Shown here in pieces: positions 51,407 to 60,154 of a stretch of 64,000 nucleotides of DNA. Each line of letters starts with the position of its first letter. Position 1 is the first letter of the stretch. A program made the position numbers and the translations under genes. Below the pieces are notes generated by a model. That model was not told where the DNA came from and did no database searches. It saw only the letters and a program-made list of their open reading frames with translations. This DNA comes from an alpha proteobacterium HIMB59. GTDB taxonomy: Bacteria; Pseudomonadota; Alphaproteobacteria; HIMB59. The stretch is taken from positions 1 through 64,000 of the forward strand of contig SGZV01000003.1 in NCBI GenBank assembly GCA_004321805.1, read 5' to 3'.

Positions 51407-54400
51407 CTATAATCCTAACTTTTTATAGAATAAATTAATACTATAAAAAAGATCCTCATTTGATGAATTTTTAATTTGAATAGTATTTGGACTTTTCATT
51501 TTAATAAATTTTTCTTGGACCATATCTAATAAGGTCAGAGATAATTTTTCCGAGACATTAAGAAATGTCAAATCTATAATATTTTTTTGAATATTAATTT
51601 TAATTATACCTAAATTAATAGATTTGATTTTAATCTGAAGTAAATTGATTAAATTTGTGACTTCATAAGAATATTCTCCATATCGATCACACATTTCATA
51701 AATAATATCTTTTATTTCAGACGGATCTTTGGCGTTAGTCAATTTACGATAAATTATAAGCCGAGATATATCATCTGATATATAGCTTTTTGGGATATAG
51801 TATTCAAAGTAAGCATTAAATTCAAAATCAGCAAAATCATGTTCTTCATTTGTTTGATTATTCTTTTGTTTTTCAACTTCCTCTTTCAGCATACTTTGAT
51901 AAAGCTCTATTCCTATATCTTTGACATGACCACTTTGTTCATCTCCCAATAAATTACCTGCACCTCTTATTTCTAAATCCTCATTGGCCAATTGGAAGTT
52001 AGATCCTAAATTTTCATAGTTAGCTAATACTTGAAGCTTTTTAAGAGCAGTTTTATTTATTAATTTTTCACTATCATGAAATAAATATGCATATGCTCTT
52101 TTATCTGATCTTCCTACCCTTCCTCTTAATTGATAGAGTTGAGAAAGACCAAACAAATTAGAATTAAATATAATTAAAGTATTTGCATTTTTAATATCAA
52201 TTCCAGATTCAATAATATTCGTAGAAATTAAGCATTGTATGTCTCCATTAGTAAAAGATAAAAATACATCCTCTATATCTTTTTCTTTCATTTTGCTGTG
52301 ACCTACCGCATAGCTAATTTCTAAATTTAGTTTTTTTATTTCCCCCTCAACAAAAGGTATATGACTGATTCTTGGAACAACTATAAATATTTGACCATTG
52401 CGAGCTATTTCATTTTTAATTGCTGATAAAAAAGATACAGGTTCGTATTTTTGAACATATGTTCTGATACTAATTCTGTTAGATGGCGGTGTTCCAATTA
52501 CACTTAAATCCTTTAATCCTAATAATGACATCTGAAGAGTTCTTGGTATTGGGGTTGCCGATAATGAGAATAAATGAATATGAGGATATTTATTTATTAG
52601 GTATTCTTTTTGATCTACACCAAATTTTTGCTCTTCATCGATAACTAATGTACCCAAATTATTAAATTCTATATCTTTTTTAAATAAACTATGGGTAGCA
52701 ATAAGTATTTGAGTTTCTCCTGTATTTAAATTTTTTAGAATTTGATTTTTTTCTTTTTGAGTAGAAAAACGAGAAAGAGTTTCAACTTTTAGATTAAAGA
52801 TACTAAACCTATCAGAAAATGTTCTAGTATGCTGCAATGCTAATAATGTCGTTGGAACAACTATTACAAATTGAAAACCTGCAAGATAAGTCGCACAAGC
52901 AATTCTTAAAGCTACTTCTGTTTTTCCAAAACCCACATCTCCACATATAAGACGATTTGCGGGTTTATCAGACTGTATGTCATCTAAAGAAGTATTAATT
53001 GCATTTAATTGATCTTCAGTTTCAATGAAACCAAATTGATTATTAAATTTTTCAAGTTCAGAATTTAAGAATTCAAAGGGCTTTATATGAATTGATTGCC
53101 TCTTAGCTGCATTTTTTAATAATTTGTTAGCTAAAAAGCGAATTTTTTTCTTAACAGAATTTTTTCTTAATCCCCAATCATTGCTTCCAAGTTTATCTAA
53201 TAGTAATCCATTGTCATCAAAGCCATAACGAGAAATTAGATTTAAATTTTCTATAGGAAGTAAAAGTTTATCATTTCCTCTATAAATTAATCTTACAAAT
53301 TCTTTGGCCTGATAGTTGATAGTAATCCTATCTATTGACAGAAATCTTCCTATTCCATGTTTGTGATGAACTACAGCATCACCTAAAGATAAATCATTAA
53401 AATTAACGACCTGCTCAGTGAATGATCCTTTGGGTGTTGGTTTATATGAGTTTATATGGAGGTTATTGAATAGAGATATATTTCGTGAGATTACACTGCT
53501 TTTGAAGCTAAAATTACTTCCATATGATGGTGACTCTTTTGATTTTTGAATATATTTTTTTTGGTAATCTGACTCCGTGTTTCCTTGATGAAAGTAAACT
53601 TTCAAATTTTTATTTGATAGTGAGTCAATTGAAAATTTTGGATCTAATAAGTTATATTCAGAATTGTCACTCTGAATATTTTCAAATTTGATTCTTCTTA
53701 AATCAGTTTCATTGATATAAAAATTATCATAAGGAAGTTCTATATTACTTTGTTCATGAACTGATTTGAAAAAGTTTATCCTGTCGAAAAGTACAACATC
53801 ACTTCGATTATAAGAATAAAATGTAAAATTTTTAAAAAAGGATAAAAAATTGGAGCTATTATGACTTGTGATTGTATTTTCAATGAGAGAGTTGACCAAT
53901 AATATCTCCTCCAATTCATCTTTATATGTTAACTGTGTTTGGGGGTTAAACTCTCTAATAGACTCTATTACATTATCAAATAGAGAAATTCTAAAGGGAT
54001 TATTATTATGGTTATAAATGTCTAGAATGTCTCCCCTCAAAGAAAACTCTAATTTATTATAGACATTAGCATTGTTTGAGTGACCAAAATTAACTAATTT
54101 TTTGATGATCTCATTAACATCTATTTTTTGATTTGTTTTAATCGTAAAAAAATGATCAACATCTTTTTTAAAATCAAATAATTTAAGAAAACAGTTACAT
54201 GTAAGAATAACTATGTCAAATTTGTTCAAATTAATAAATTTAAGTGAACGTTCTAATAATATATCTGAAGATGATGACTCAAAACTAAATGGAAGAGAGT
54301 CATGCGCAGGCAAATAAACAATTTTTTGATTTTGAAATTGAGCACTGTAGATATTATAAAAATCAATAGCTACTTTGTCATCTTCACATAATATTACTGA

Positions 54401-54415
54401 TTGATTTTTTATCAT
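51407..54415 (-). CDS. mfd: Transcription-repair coupling factor Mfd
   Basis: This 1002-residue translocase has an N-terminal UvrB-like module, the RNAP-interacting region DAVVHHKHGIGRFLSIDR (about residue 350), Walker A RLICGDVGFGKTEVALR, DEEQKFGV, SATPIPRTLQMSL and the TRG-type C-terminal part RGRVGRSDKRAYAYLF. It releases stalled RNA polymerase and recruits UvrA. It is about 150 residues shorter than E. coli Mfd (1148), mostly by shortened N-terminal and linker regions. It is 12 bases from sdhE in the conserved sdhE-mfd order. Confidence 0.96.
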   Translation of the reverse strand: MIKNQSVILCEDDKVAIDFYNIYSAQFQNQKIVYLPAHDSLPFSFESSSSDILLERSLKFINLNKFDIVILTCNCFLKLFDFKKDVDHFFTIKTNQKIDVNEIIKKLVNFGHSNNANVYNKLEFSLRGDILDIYNHNNNPFRISLFDNVIESIREFNPQTQLTYKDELEEILLVNSLIENTITSHNSSNFLSFFKNFTFYSYNRSDVVLFDRINFFKSVHEQSNIELPYDNFYINETDLRRIKFENIQSDNSEYNLLDPKFSIDSLSNKNLKVYFHQGNTESDYQKKYIQKSKESPSYGSNFSFKSSVISRNISLFNNLHINSYKPTPKGSFTEQVVNFNDLSLGDAVVHHKHGIGRFLSIDRITINYQAKEFVRLIYRGNDKLLLPIENLNLISRYGFDDNGLLLDKLGSNDWGLRKNSVKKKIRFLANKLLKNAAKRQSIHIKPFEFLNSELEKFNNQFGFIETEDQLNAINTSLDDIQSDKPANRLICGDVGFGKTEVALRIACATYLAGFQFVIVVPTTLLALQHTRTFSDRFSIFNLKVETLSRFSTQKEKNQILKNLNTGETQILIATHSLFKKDIEFNNLGTLVIDEEQKFGVDQKEYLINKYPHIHLFSLSATPIPRTLQMSLLGLKDLSVIGTPPSNRISIRTYVQKYEPVSFLSAIKNEIARNGQIFIVVPRISHIPFVEGEIKKLNLEISYAVGHSKMKEKDIEDVFLSFTNGDIQCLISTNIIESGIDIKNANTLIIFNSNLFGLSQLYQLRGRVGRSDKRAYAYLFHDSEKLINKTALKKLQVLANYENLGSNFQLANEDLEIRGAGNLLGDEQSGHVKDIGIELYQSMLKEEVEKQKNNQTNEEHDFADFEFNAYFEYYIPKSYISDDISRLIIYRKLTNAKDPSEIKDIIYEMCDRYGEYSYEVTNLINLLQIKIKSINLGIIKINIQKNIIDLTFLNVSEKLSLTLLDMVQEKFIKMKSPNTIQIKNSSNEDLFYSINLFYKKLGL

Positions 54416-54427
54416 CTATATCTTGTG

Positions 54428-54673
54428 TTATTTTGAAAGATCAATGATTTTTTGATATTTTTCTTTTTCAAATTGAGAAATTTCATTAAAAAAAATATCA
54501 AAAATATATTGTGTTTCCTTTTTTAGTAAATCCTCTAAAAGAGATAGGGTTTCTATATCATGAGTATTACTTAACTTTTGGTATATTTTTGAAAAAATGA
54601 CATCTAATTCTTTAATTCCCAATGTTTGACATCGATATTTTATTTTTTTTAATCTATCTTGAATTAAAGCCAT
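54428..54673 (-). CDS. sdhE: FAD assembly factor SdhE-like
   Basis: This 81-residue protein resembles SdhE/Sdh5 (RLKKIKYRCQTLGIKELDVIFSKIYQKL), the small helical protein that promotes flavinylation of succinate dehydrogenase SdhA. The family's RGxxELD motif appears here as LGIKELD, keeping the Glu-Leu-Asp. Position between mfd and recG is the standard alphaproteobacterial context. Its start codon overlaps the recG start codon on the other strand (CATG). Confidence 0.8.
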   Translation of the reverse strand: MALIQDRLKKIKYRCQTLGIKELDVIFSKIYQKLSNTHDIETLSLLEDLLKKETQYIFDIFFNEISQFEKEKYQKIIDLSK

Positions 54674-56741
54674 GATTTCTAATGATTTGATCTCCTTATA
54701 TCAGAAAGTAGACAAACTTAAAGGAATTGGTCCAAAAAAAGTATCTTATTTAAAAAATCTCGGAATTAATACAATACTTGATGCTTTTTATATATTGCCC
54801 TCTCGAGCAATTGATAGGACCCAGGATATTGATTTTAAAAAACTAGAAAAGGGCCAAGTGATTACAACACTAGTTAAGGTAAAAAAGCACCACTACCCTT
54901 TTAACCCTAGACTACCTTATGTTATCGAATGCATTAAAGATAAATTGATTATTAATATTATTTATTTTTCTGTTAAAGGAAATTTTCTTCGATCAAAATA
55001 TCCTGAAAATAAGGAGCTAATAATAAGCGGGAAGATATCTTTTTATAAAAGTAATTTAAGCATAGCTCATCCTGACTATATTGAGGAAATAGAAAATGAA
55101 AAAAACTTAAGAAAAATAGAAAATATATACCCATTAACTAGAGGCATTCAATTAAGAGATATTAAAAACATTTTAAATACAGGCAAAAATCATATTAAAG
55201 ATATTGATGAATGGTTAGATGATTATTTGTTAAAAAAATACCAATTTAACAGCTTTGTATATTCATTAAATAAGATACATTTTCCAGAAAGTTTATTAGA
55301 CGTCGAGAACAAAGAAAAATTTAGACAAAGACTCTCTATAGATGAACTTATATCTAATTATTTTGCAATAAGGTACTTAAAGGAAAAGACTAAAAAAAAA
55401 GAATTGCCACTTAATTTAGATAATAATGAACAATTATTAGCTATTCAAAAATTACCTTTTCAATTAACTGAAAAGCAATCACAAGCAATTAATCTGATAA
55501 ATCAGTTAAATAAATCTAATTATCGAGAAAATATGCTTCTTCAAGGAGATGTGGGATCTGGAAAAACTATTATAGCTTTATTGACGGCTTTGCCATTTAT
55601 AACTAGTGGATATCAAGTAGCATATATGGCACCTACAGAAATACTAGCTCAACAAATATTTGATAATTTAAAAACATTAATTACATCTCCTAATATTTTT
55701 TCAACATTGTTAACAGGAAGTACAAAAAATAAACCTGAAATTTATGATAAAATTAAAAAGAATGAGATTAATTTTGTTATTGGAACACATGCAATATTCC
55801 AAGAGAAGCTAATATTTTATAATCTATCTTATGTAATAATTGATGAACAACATCGTTTTGGTGTTCAACAAAGATTATTACTAGCTGAAAAAGGAATTAA
55901 TACAAATATTTTACTAATGTCGGCTACACCTATACCTAGAACATTAGCATTGGCTCAGTATGGAGAAATAGAACAAATAATAGTTAATGAAAGACCTGCT
56001 TTTCAAAAACCAATCATAACTAAAGTTTCTAGTAATGAAAAAATTAAGGATTTAATTTTATTTTTAAAAAATAATGTAAATAAGCATCAACAAGCTTACT
56101 GGATTTGCCCCCTTGTTGAAGCATCAGAAGGTCAACAATATAAAGATGTAGAGACAAGATATAAATCACTTAAAAAAGTGTTCGGTAATGAGGTGCAATT
56201 TCTTCATGGGAAAATGAAGTCAGAGGAAAAAGAAAGTATTATTCAAAGTTTTAAAAAGGGAAATATTAAGTTATTAGTTGCCACAACAGTCATTGAGGTA
56301 GGAATTGATAATAAAAATGCAAATTTCATTATAATTGAAAATTCTGAAAAATTTGGTCTGTCTCAACTACATCAATTAAGAGGTCGAGTTGGTCGCGGAT
56401 CATCTCAGGGATATTGTTTTGTTCTATATGGTGAAGAAATTACAGATAATTCTACAGAGAGGTTAAAAGTTTTCAAAAAAACACTAGATGGCTTTAAATT
56501 AGCAGAAAAAGACTTAGAAATAAGAGGTACTGGAGATATCCTTGGATATCGTCAAAGTGGAGACTCTCTATTTAAATTTGTGGATGTTCAAAGGGACCAA
56601 CAAATAATTTTAGACGCACTTCAATATGTTAAAAAAATCATTTTAGATAAAACCTATGAGGATGAAAAATTCAAAAAAAATATTTATAAATTATTAGTTT
56701 TTTTCAAACAACAAGAAGCAATAAAATTACTTTTTAGCTAA
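54672..56741 (+). CDS. recG: ATP-dependent DNA helicase RecG
   Basis: This 689-residue helicase has an N-terminal wedge/OB part beginning KLKGIGPKKVSYLKNLGI, Walker A LLQGDVGSGKTIIALL (about residue 292), IDEQHRFGVQQR, MSATPIPRTLA, VGIDNKNANFIIIENSE and a C-terminal RGRVGRGSSQGYCFVLY. It remodels stalled forks and Holliday junctions. Length matches the family (about 690). The ATG at 54672 overlaps the divergent sdhE ATG; the next in-frame start (TTG at 54687) would free only 13 bases. Confidence 0.97.
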   Translation: MISNDLISLYQKVDKLKGIGPKKVSYLKNLGINTILDAFYILPSRAIDRTQDIDFKKLEKGQVITTLVKVKKHHYPFNPRLPYVIECIKDKLIINIIYFSVKGNFLRSKYPENKELIISGKISFYKSNLSIAHPDYIEEIENEKNLRKIENIYPLTRGIQLRDIKNILNTGKNHIKDIDEWLDDYLLKKYQFNSFVYSLNKIHFPESLLDVENKEKFRQRLSIDELISNYFAIRYLKEKTKKKELPLNLDNNEQLLAIQKLPFQLTEKQSQAINLINQLNKSNYRENMLLQGDVGSGKTIIALLTALPFITSGYQVAYMAPTEILAQQIFDNLKTLITSPNIFSTLLTGSTKNKPEIYDKIKKNEINFVIGTHAIFQEKLIFYNLSYVIIDEQHRFGVQQRLLLAEKGINTNILLMSATPIPRTLALAQYGEIEQIIVNERPAFQKPIITKVSSNEKIKDLILFLKNNVNKHQQAYWICPLVEASEGQQYKDVETRYKSLKKVFGNEVQFLHGKMKSEEKESIIQSFKKGNIKLLVATTVIEVGIDNKNANFIIIENSEKFGLSQLHQLRGRVGRGSSQGYCFVLYGEEITDNSTERLKVFKKTLDGFKLAEKDLEIRGTGDILGYRQSGDSLFKFVDVQRDQQIILDALQYVKKIILDKTYEDEKFKKNIYKLLVFFKQQEAIKLLFS

Positions 56742-57371
56742 TTTTTTCTTTTTTTTTGGTAGTGCTTTTTTAATGTTAGGTGCGCTCGGAGTTACCAATC
56801 CTGCTGAGATAATATATTTAATCGCCTGATCAACTGACATTGATAGTTTTGTACATTTTGTTAAAGGAACAAACATTAAAAAACCCGTAGTGGGATTTGG
56901 TGTGGAAGGCATAAAAACATTAATCATTTTTTTATTTTTTCTTACAGCTATCTCCCCTTTTGTCTCACTCGTAAGAAAACCAATCGCATACATGTCTTTT
57001 TGTGGATACTCAATTAAAACGACTTCTTTAAAAGCATTTGATTGAGTTGTCGCAAAAGTATCAATTATCTGTTTCACTGTATTATAAATAGAATTTAATC
57101 CTGGTATTTTTGATAAAATTCCATCAACTACTTTATGATAAAATCTTCCAAAGAAGCTACCTGCAACTGCACCTAGGATTGTAAAAAATACAAAGGCAAC
57201 TATTAATCCAACACCAGGTATCTCTGCAGGAATTCCTAATTGACTTAAGGGGATGAATGGACGAAATATTTTATCTGCTAAGCCAACAACTACCCATGCA
57301 ACGTATACAGATAGTCCTAAAGGAGCAACAATGAGTATCCCGCTAAAAAAGTAATTTTGAATTTTTTTCAT
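56727..57371 (-). CDS. DUF502 membrane protein
   Basis: This 214-residue protein has an N-terminal membrane hairpin (YFFSGILIVAPLGLSVYVAWVVVGL, then GVGLIVAFVFFTILGAVAGSFFG) and the DUF502 signature IPGLNSIYNTVKQIIDTF, VVLIEYPQKDMYAIGFLTSE, VFMPSTPNPTTGFLMFVP. A basic C-terminal tail (KKALPKKKKKLAKK) is notable. The function of DUF502 proteins is not established. It overlaps the 3' end of recG by 15 bases and lies 3 bases after the DUF6494-like gene. Confidence 0.92.
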   Translation of the reverse strand: MKKIQNYFFSGILIVAPLGLSVYVAWVVVGLADKIFRPFIPLSQLGIPAEIPGVGLIVAFVFFTILGAVAGSFFGRFYHKVVDGILSKIPGLNSIYNTVKQIIDTFATTQSNAFKEVVLIEYPQKDMYAIGFLTSETKGEIAVRKNKKMINVFMPSTPNPTTGFLMFVPLTKCTKLSMSVDQAIKYIISAGLVTPSAPNIKKALPKKKKKLAKK

Positions 57372-57374
57372 TAA

Positions 57375-57554
57375 TTAAATTTTAAGCTTATCTTCAAAGA
57401 TAAAGTCTTGTTTACCATCTATTTCGAAAGAAACTTTAATAGGAATATCCTTAATATTTGGGTTATCCTGAATAAATTTATGTAATTTTTCTTGCGAATT
57501 TATACCTAGTCTCTTAAGAAATTTTCTAACTTCTAATTGTGTTTTTTCATCCAT
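57375..57554 (-). CDS. Small DUF6494-like protein (missing from ORF track)
   Basis: This 59-residue frame reads MDEKTQLEVRKFLKRLGINSQ and continues with KLHKFIQDN, then a beta part IPIKVSFEIDGKQDFIFEDKLKI. Its N-terminus matches the xxxxIRKFLKxVGVxSQxxIE pattern of the DUF6494 family as I remember it. It fell just below the track's length cut-off. The ATG at 57554 and TAA at 57375-57377 leave 3 bases before the DUF502 start, so the two are almost certainly one operon. Function unknown. Confidence 0.8.
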   Translation of the reverse strand: MDEKTQLEVRKFLKRLGINSQEKLHKFIQDNPNIKDIPIKVSFEIDGKQDFIFEDKLKI

Positions 57555-57603
57555 AGAAATAATATAAGTATTTTTTTAGTTAATTGAAGATAATTTGGGT
57601 TAA

Positions 57604-57951
57604 TTAAATATTATAAATTATTGAGATAATTGTTTTTAATTCTAAAAGAGTTGTTGAAATACCAATCACAACAACTAAACGTGCTAAAAATGATAATATT
57701 TTATTGCCTTTATAAGATTGAGAGCTTCTCCAAACTCCAAGACAAGAGGTAAAATAATAAATCAAATTAATTACAAGATATAAAGAAAAAGAATAAATGA
57801 ATTTTTGTATTTGTATTTTTGTAACTAAAAGCAATGGCGCTGAAATCAAAAAATTTCCTAAAACATAGTAAATCCAGTAACTTTTATATAGTGGCAAGTC
57901 TCCCTTAAACAATTTTATTAGATTCTGTTCTAAGCTATTCAAGTTAATCAT
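57604..57951 (-). CDS. Small membrane protein, function unknown
   Basis: This 115-residue protein has three or four hydrophobic segments (YYVLGNFLISAPLLLV, FIYSFSLYLVINLIYYFTSC, FLARLVVVIGISTTLLEL). It overlaps the DUF2061 gene by 8 bases and is co-directional, so it is likely an operon partner. SCLGVWRSS with WRSS may be a conserved short motif in similar proteins, but no family is assigned. Confidence 0.72.
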   Translation of the reverse strand: MINLNSLEQNLIKLFKGDLPLYKSYWIYYVLGNFLISAPLLLVTKIQIQKFIYSFSLYLVINLIYYFTSCLGVWRSSQSYKGNKILSFLARLVVVIGISTTLLELKTIISIIYNI

Positions 57952-58381
57952 TTGATTTAATTCTTCCCCAATTCACTCTATTCCATATCCTCTCATGAAA
58001 ATAATAAATAATAGATTTAGTGATTATCTCAAAAATAGCAATACTTGTTGCCCAATCAAATCTTCCAGTAACAACAAAACTTACTAGAAAAGTATCTAAA
58101 GATGCTGTTATACGCCAAGTTATAGCCTTGTAAAAAGACCTAGATCTTTTAACGCCATTTTCAAATCGACCAATTTTGTAATTATTCCATATCCTCTCAT
58201 GAAAATAATATAAAAAGGTTTTAGTAATTATTTCAAGTCCTGCTATGTAAAAAGCCAAATTAAATGAATAATTTTGTGTAGAATAGTTAATAATGATTGA
58301 GCTTAAAAGAAAAGTGTCAAGTGAGCCTAAAAATCTCCAAGTAATTGATTTTGTTATAGATCGTTTTTTAGTTACTATCAT
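57944..58381 (-). CDS. Tandem-duplicated DUF2061 membrane protein
   Basis: This 145-residue protein is a direct internal duplication. Residues about 10-65 (KSITWRFLGSLDTFLLS, IAGLEIITKTFLYYFHERIW) repeat at about 83-138 (KAITWRITASLDTFLVS, IAIFEIITKSIIYYFHERIW). Each half is the DUF2061 unit of two membrane helices. Most DUF2061 proteins have one unit. It overlaps the small membrane protein gene downstream and shares the TAATG-like boundary with the DUF3108 gene. Function unknown. Confidence 0.92.
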   Translation of the reverse strand: MIVTKKRSITKSITWRFLGSLDTFLLSSIIINYSTQNYSFNLAFYIAGLEIITKTFLYYFHERIWNNYKIGRFENGVKRSRSFYKAITWRITASLDTFLVSFVVTGRFDWATSIAIFEIITKSIIYYFHERIWNRVNWGRIKSND

Positions 58382-59130
58382 TAATTCGTGATACTATATT
58401 TTTTAAGGTAAAGTTTAGCGTTAAATTTTTTTGAAAAAATATTATATTGCACGGGCAGTAACAGATCGCCTAAATCTGTAAATATCATGTGTATTTCCTT
58501 TAAATTATTTTTTTTATTAATTTTATGGAGACCTTCAAATAAGGGGAAAGTCAAAATTAATTTTTCAGCTTGGCCGCTGTAAATTGTGGGATTGTTATCA
58601 TTTAAAACTAGAGAGCTAATATCTCCTTTTGTTAGTTTGTAAAAATTTAAACCGTCTATAATTAGTCGATCTGAATTGTTATTGTATAGAAGATATTGAG
58701 TTAGTTGCGATACAGGGTCAGTAAAAAACAAAAATTTATCTAAAAGTTGGTTTTGAAGTTTAATTTGATCTTCAGATATATCTTTAGATATGTCAAATTT
58801 ATTTATAGTTCCATTTTTATTAAATAAGATATTTGTATAAACATCTTGCCGAGTGCTTTTAGTTTTGCTCTTATAAGATATTGGCCTTAAGTGATTATCA
58901 TCTATATATCCCTCTACTAAAGTAAGAGATTCATAATTGAATATTTGATCAGTTATTCCATAACTCTTAATAAAATATTTTATTTTGTATTGATTTTGAT
59001 CAATAGAGATATCCCAAAATAAATCTGCTAAATGGGCAGATTTCCAATCTATTTCAAAATGGAGATTAATTTCTTTTGAGAATAGAGAATTCGAATATAT
59101 TAATAATGAAATTATGAAAAATATGCGCAT
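58381..59130 (-). CDS. Exported DUF3108-family protein
   Basis: This 249-residue protein has a signal peptide (MRIFFIISLLIYSNSLFS) and a DUF3108-like beta-rich body: YKIKYFIKSYGITDQIFNYESLTLVEGYIDDNHLRPISYKSKTKS near residues 50-95, and LTFPLFEGLHKINKK. Members are periplasmic and of unknown function. The ATG is part of the palindrome ATGCGCAT that also holds a start codon of the divergent mnmH gene. Confidence 0.8.
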   Translation of the reverse strand: MRIFFIISLLIYSNSLFSKEINLHFEIDWKSAHLADLFWDISIDQNQYKIKYFIKSYGITDQIFNYESLTLVEGYIDDNHLRPISYKSKTKSTRQDVYTNILFNKNGTINKFDISKDISEDQIKLQNQLLDKFLFFTDPVSQLTQYLLYNNNSDRLIIDGLNFYKLTKGDISSLVLNDNNPTIYSGQAEKLILTFPLFEGLHKINKKNNLKEIHMIFTDLGDLLLPVQYNIFSKKFNAKLYLKKYSITN

Positions 59131-60154
59131 TAATAAAGTTACCTTTACAGATAAAACTATAGATCAATATAGCGTAATTATAGATGTCCGCACACCGTTA
59201 GAATTCAAAGAAGATCATATCCCTGGATCTTTAAACTATCCAGTTCTAACAAATAAACAAAGGCATGAAATAGGTATAAAATATAAAGAAAACTCTTTTT
59301 TAGCTAAAAAAATAGGGGCTCAATTAATTAGTAACAATATTGCAAAAATATTGGGCAAAATAAAATTTGATAAAAATAGCAACATATTAATTTATTGTTG
59401 GCGCGGAGGTCTTCGATCACTGAGCTTATATCTAGTGCTCAAACAAATTGGATATGACTCTCATTTACTAGACGGGGGTTATAAATCTTACAGAAAAAAT
59501 GTAGTTAAATACTTAGAGGAAACTGCTCCAAAATTTAAATTTAACCAGATAATGGGTATTACTGGAGTTGGAAAAACACTTTTTTTAAAAGAACTTGCTA
59601 AAAAGTATCAAATAATTGATTTTGAAGGTTTGGCTCAACATAAGGGCTCTATTCTAGGTAATATACCTCACAAAATTCAACCATCTCAAAAATATTTTGA
59701 AACTTTAATATGGGAAAAGCTCAAAAGCTTTAATCCCAAAAAAAGGATATGGGTAGAGGCTGAAAGTATAAAGGTTGGAAAGTTAAACATACCAAGTCTT
59801 ATTTGGAAATCTATGCCGTTAGGAAGAAATATAAAAATTAATGCGAGCTTAGATGAAAGAATTAAATATATTTTAAAAGATTACAAATATTTTACATCAG
59901 ATCCTAAATTAATGAGAGAAGCATTAAGAGTTTTAAAACAAATCATACCAAAAGAAGATTTTATGAATATTGAGATATCTTTAAAGAAAAAGAATTATTA
60001 TGAATTTGTAAGAGCTTTAATTATTTATCATTATGACAAAGCATATAAAAAAACTAGAGCTGAGAGTTCTAGCTCAATTTTTGATCAAATTTATTTAGAG
60101 AAAATTAACCTAAGCCATATAAGAAAAGCAATTAATTTGAATAAGAATTTTTAA
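59114..60154 (+). CDS. mnmH: tRNA 2-selenouridine synthase
   Basis: This 346-residue protein (MnmH/SelU) has an N-terminal rhodanese domain (VIIDVRTPLEFKEDHIPGSLNYP, then IYCWRGGLRS with the catalytic Cys, LDGGYKSYRK) and a C-terminal P-loop domain (IMGITGVGKTLFLKELA, about residue 150). It replaces sulfur by selenium in wobble 2-thiouridine using selenophosphate, through a geranylated intermediate. The start could instead be the ATG at 59123 (MRINKVTF). The gene converges with thiL and overlaps its 3' end by 23 bases. Confidence 0.93.
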   Translation: MKNMRINKVTFTDKTIDQYSVIIDVRTPLEFKEDHIPGSLNYPVLTNKQRHEIGIKYKENSFLAKKIGAQLISNNIAKILGKIKFDKNSNILIYCWRGGLRSLSLYLVLKQIGYDSHLLDGGYKSYRKNVVKYLEETAPKFKFNQIMGITGVGKTLFLKELAKKYQIIDFEGLAQHKGSILGNIPHKIQPSQKYFETLIWEKLKSFNPKKRIWVEAESIKVGKLNIPSLIWKSMPLGRNIKINASLDERIKYILKDYKYFTSDPKLMREALRVLKQIIPKEDFMNIEISLKKKNYYEFVRALIIYHYDKAYKKTRAESSSSIFDQIYLEKINLSHIRKAINLNKNF

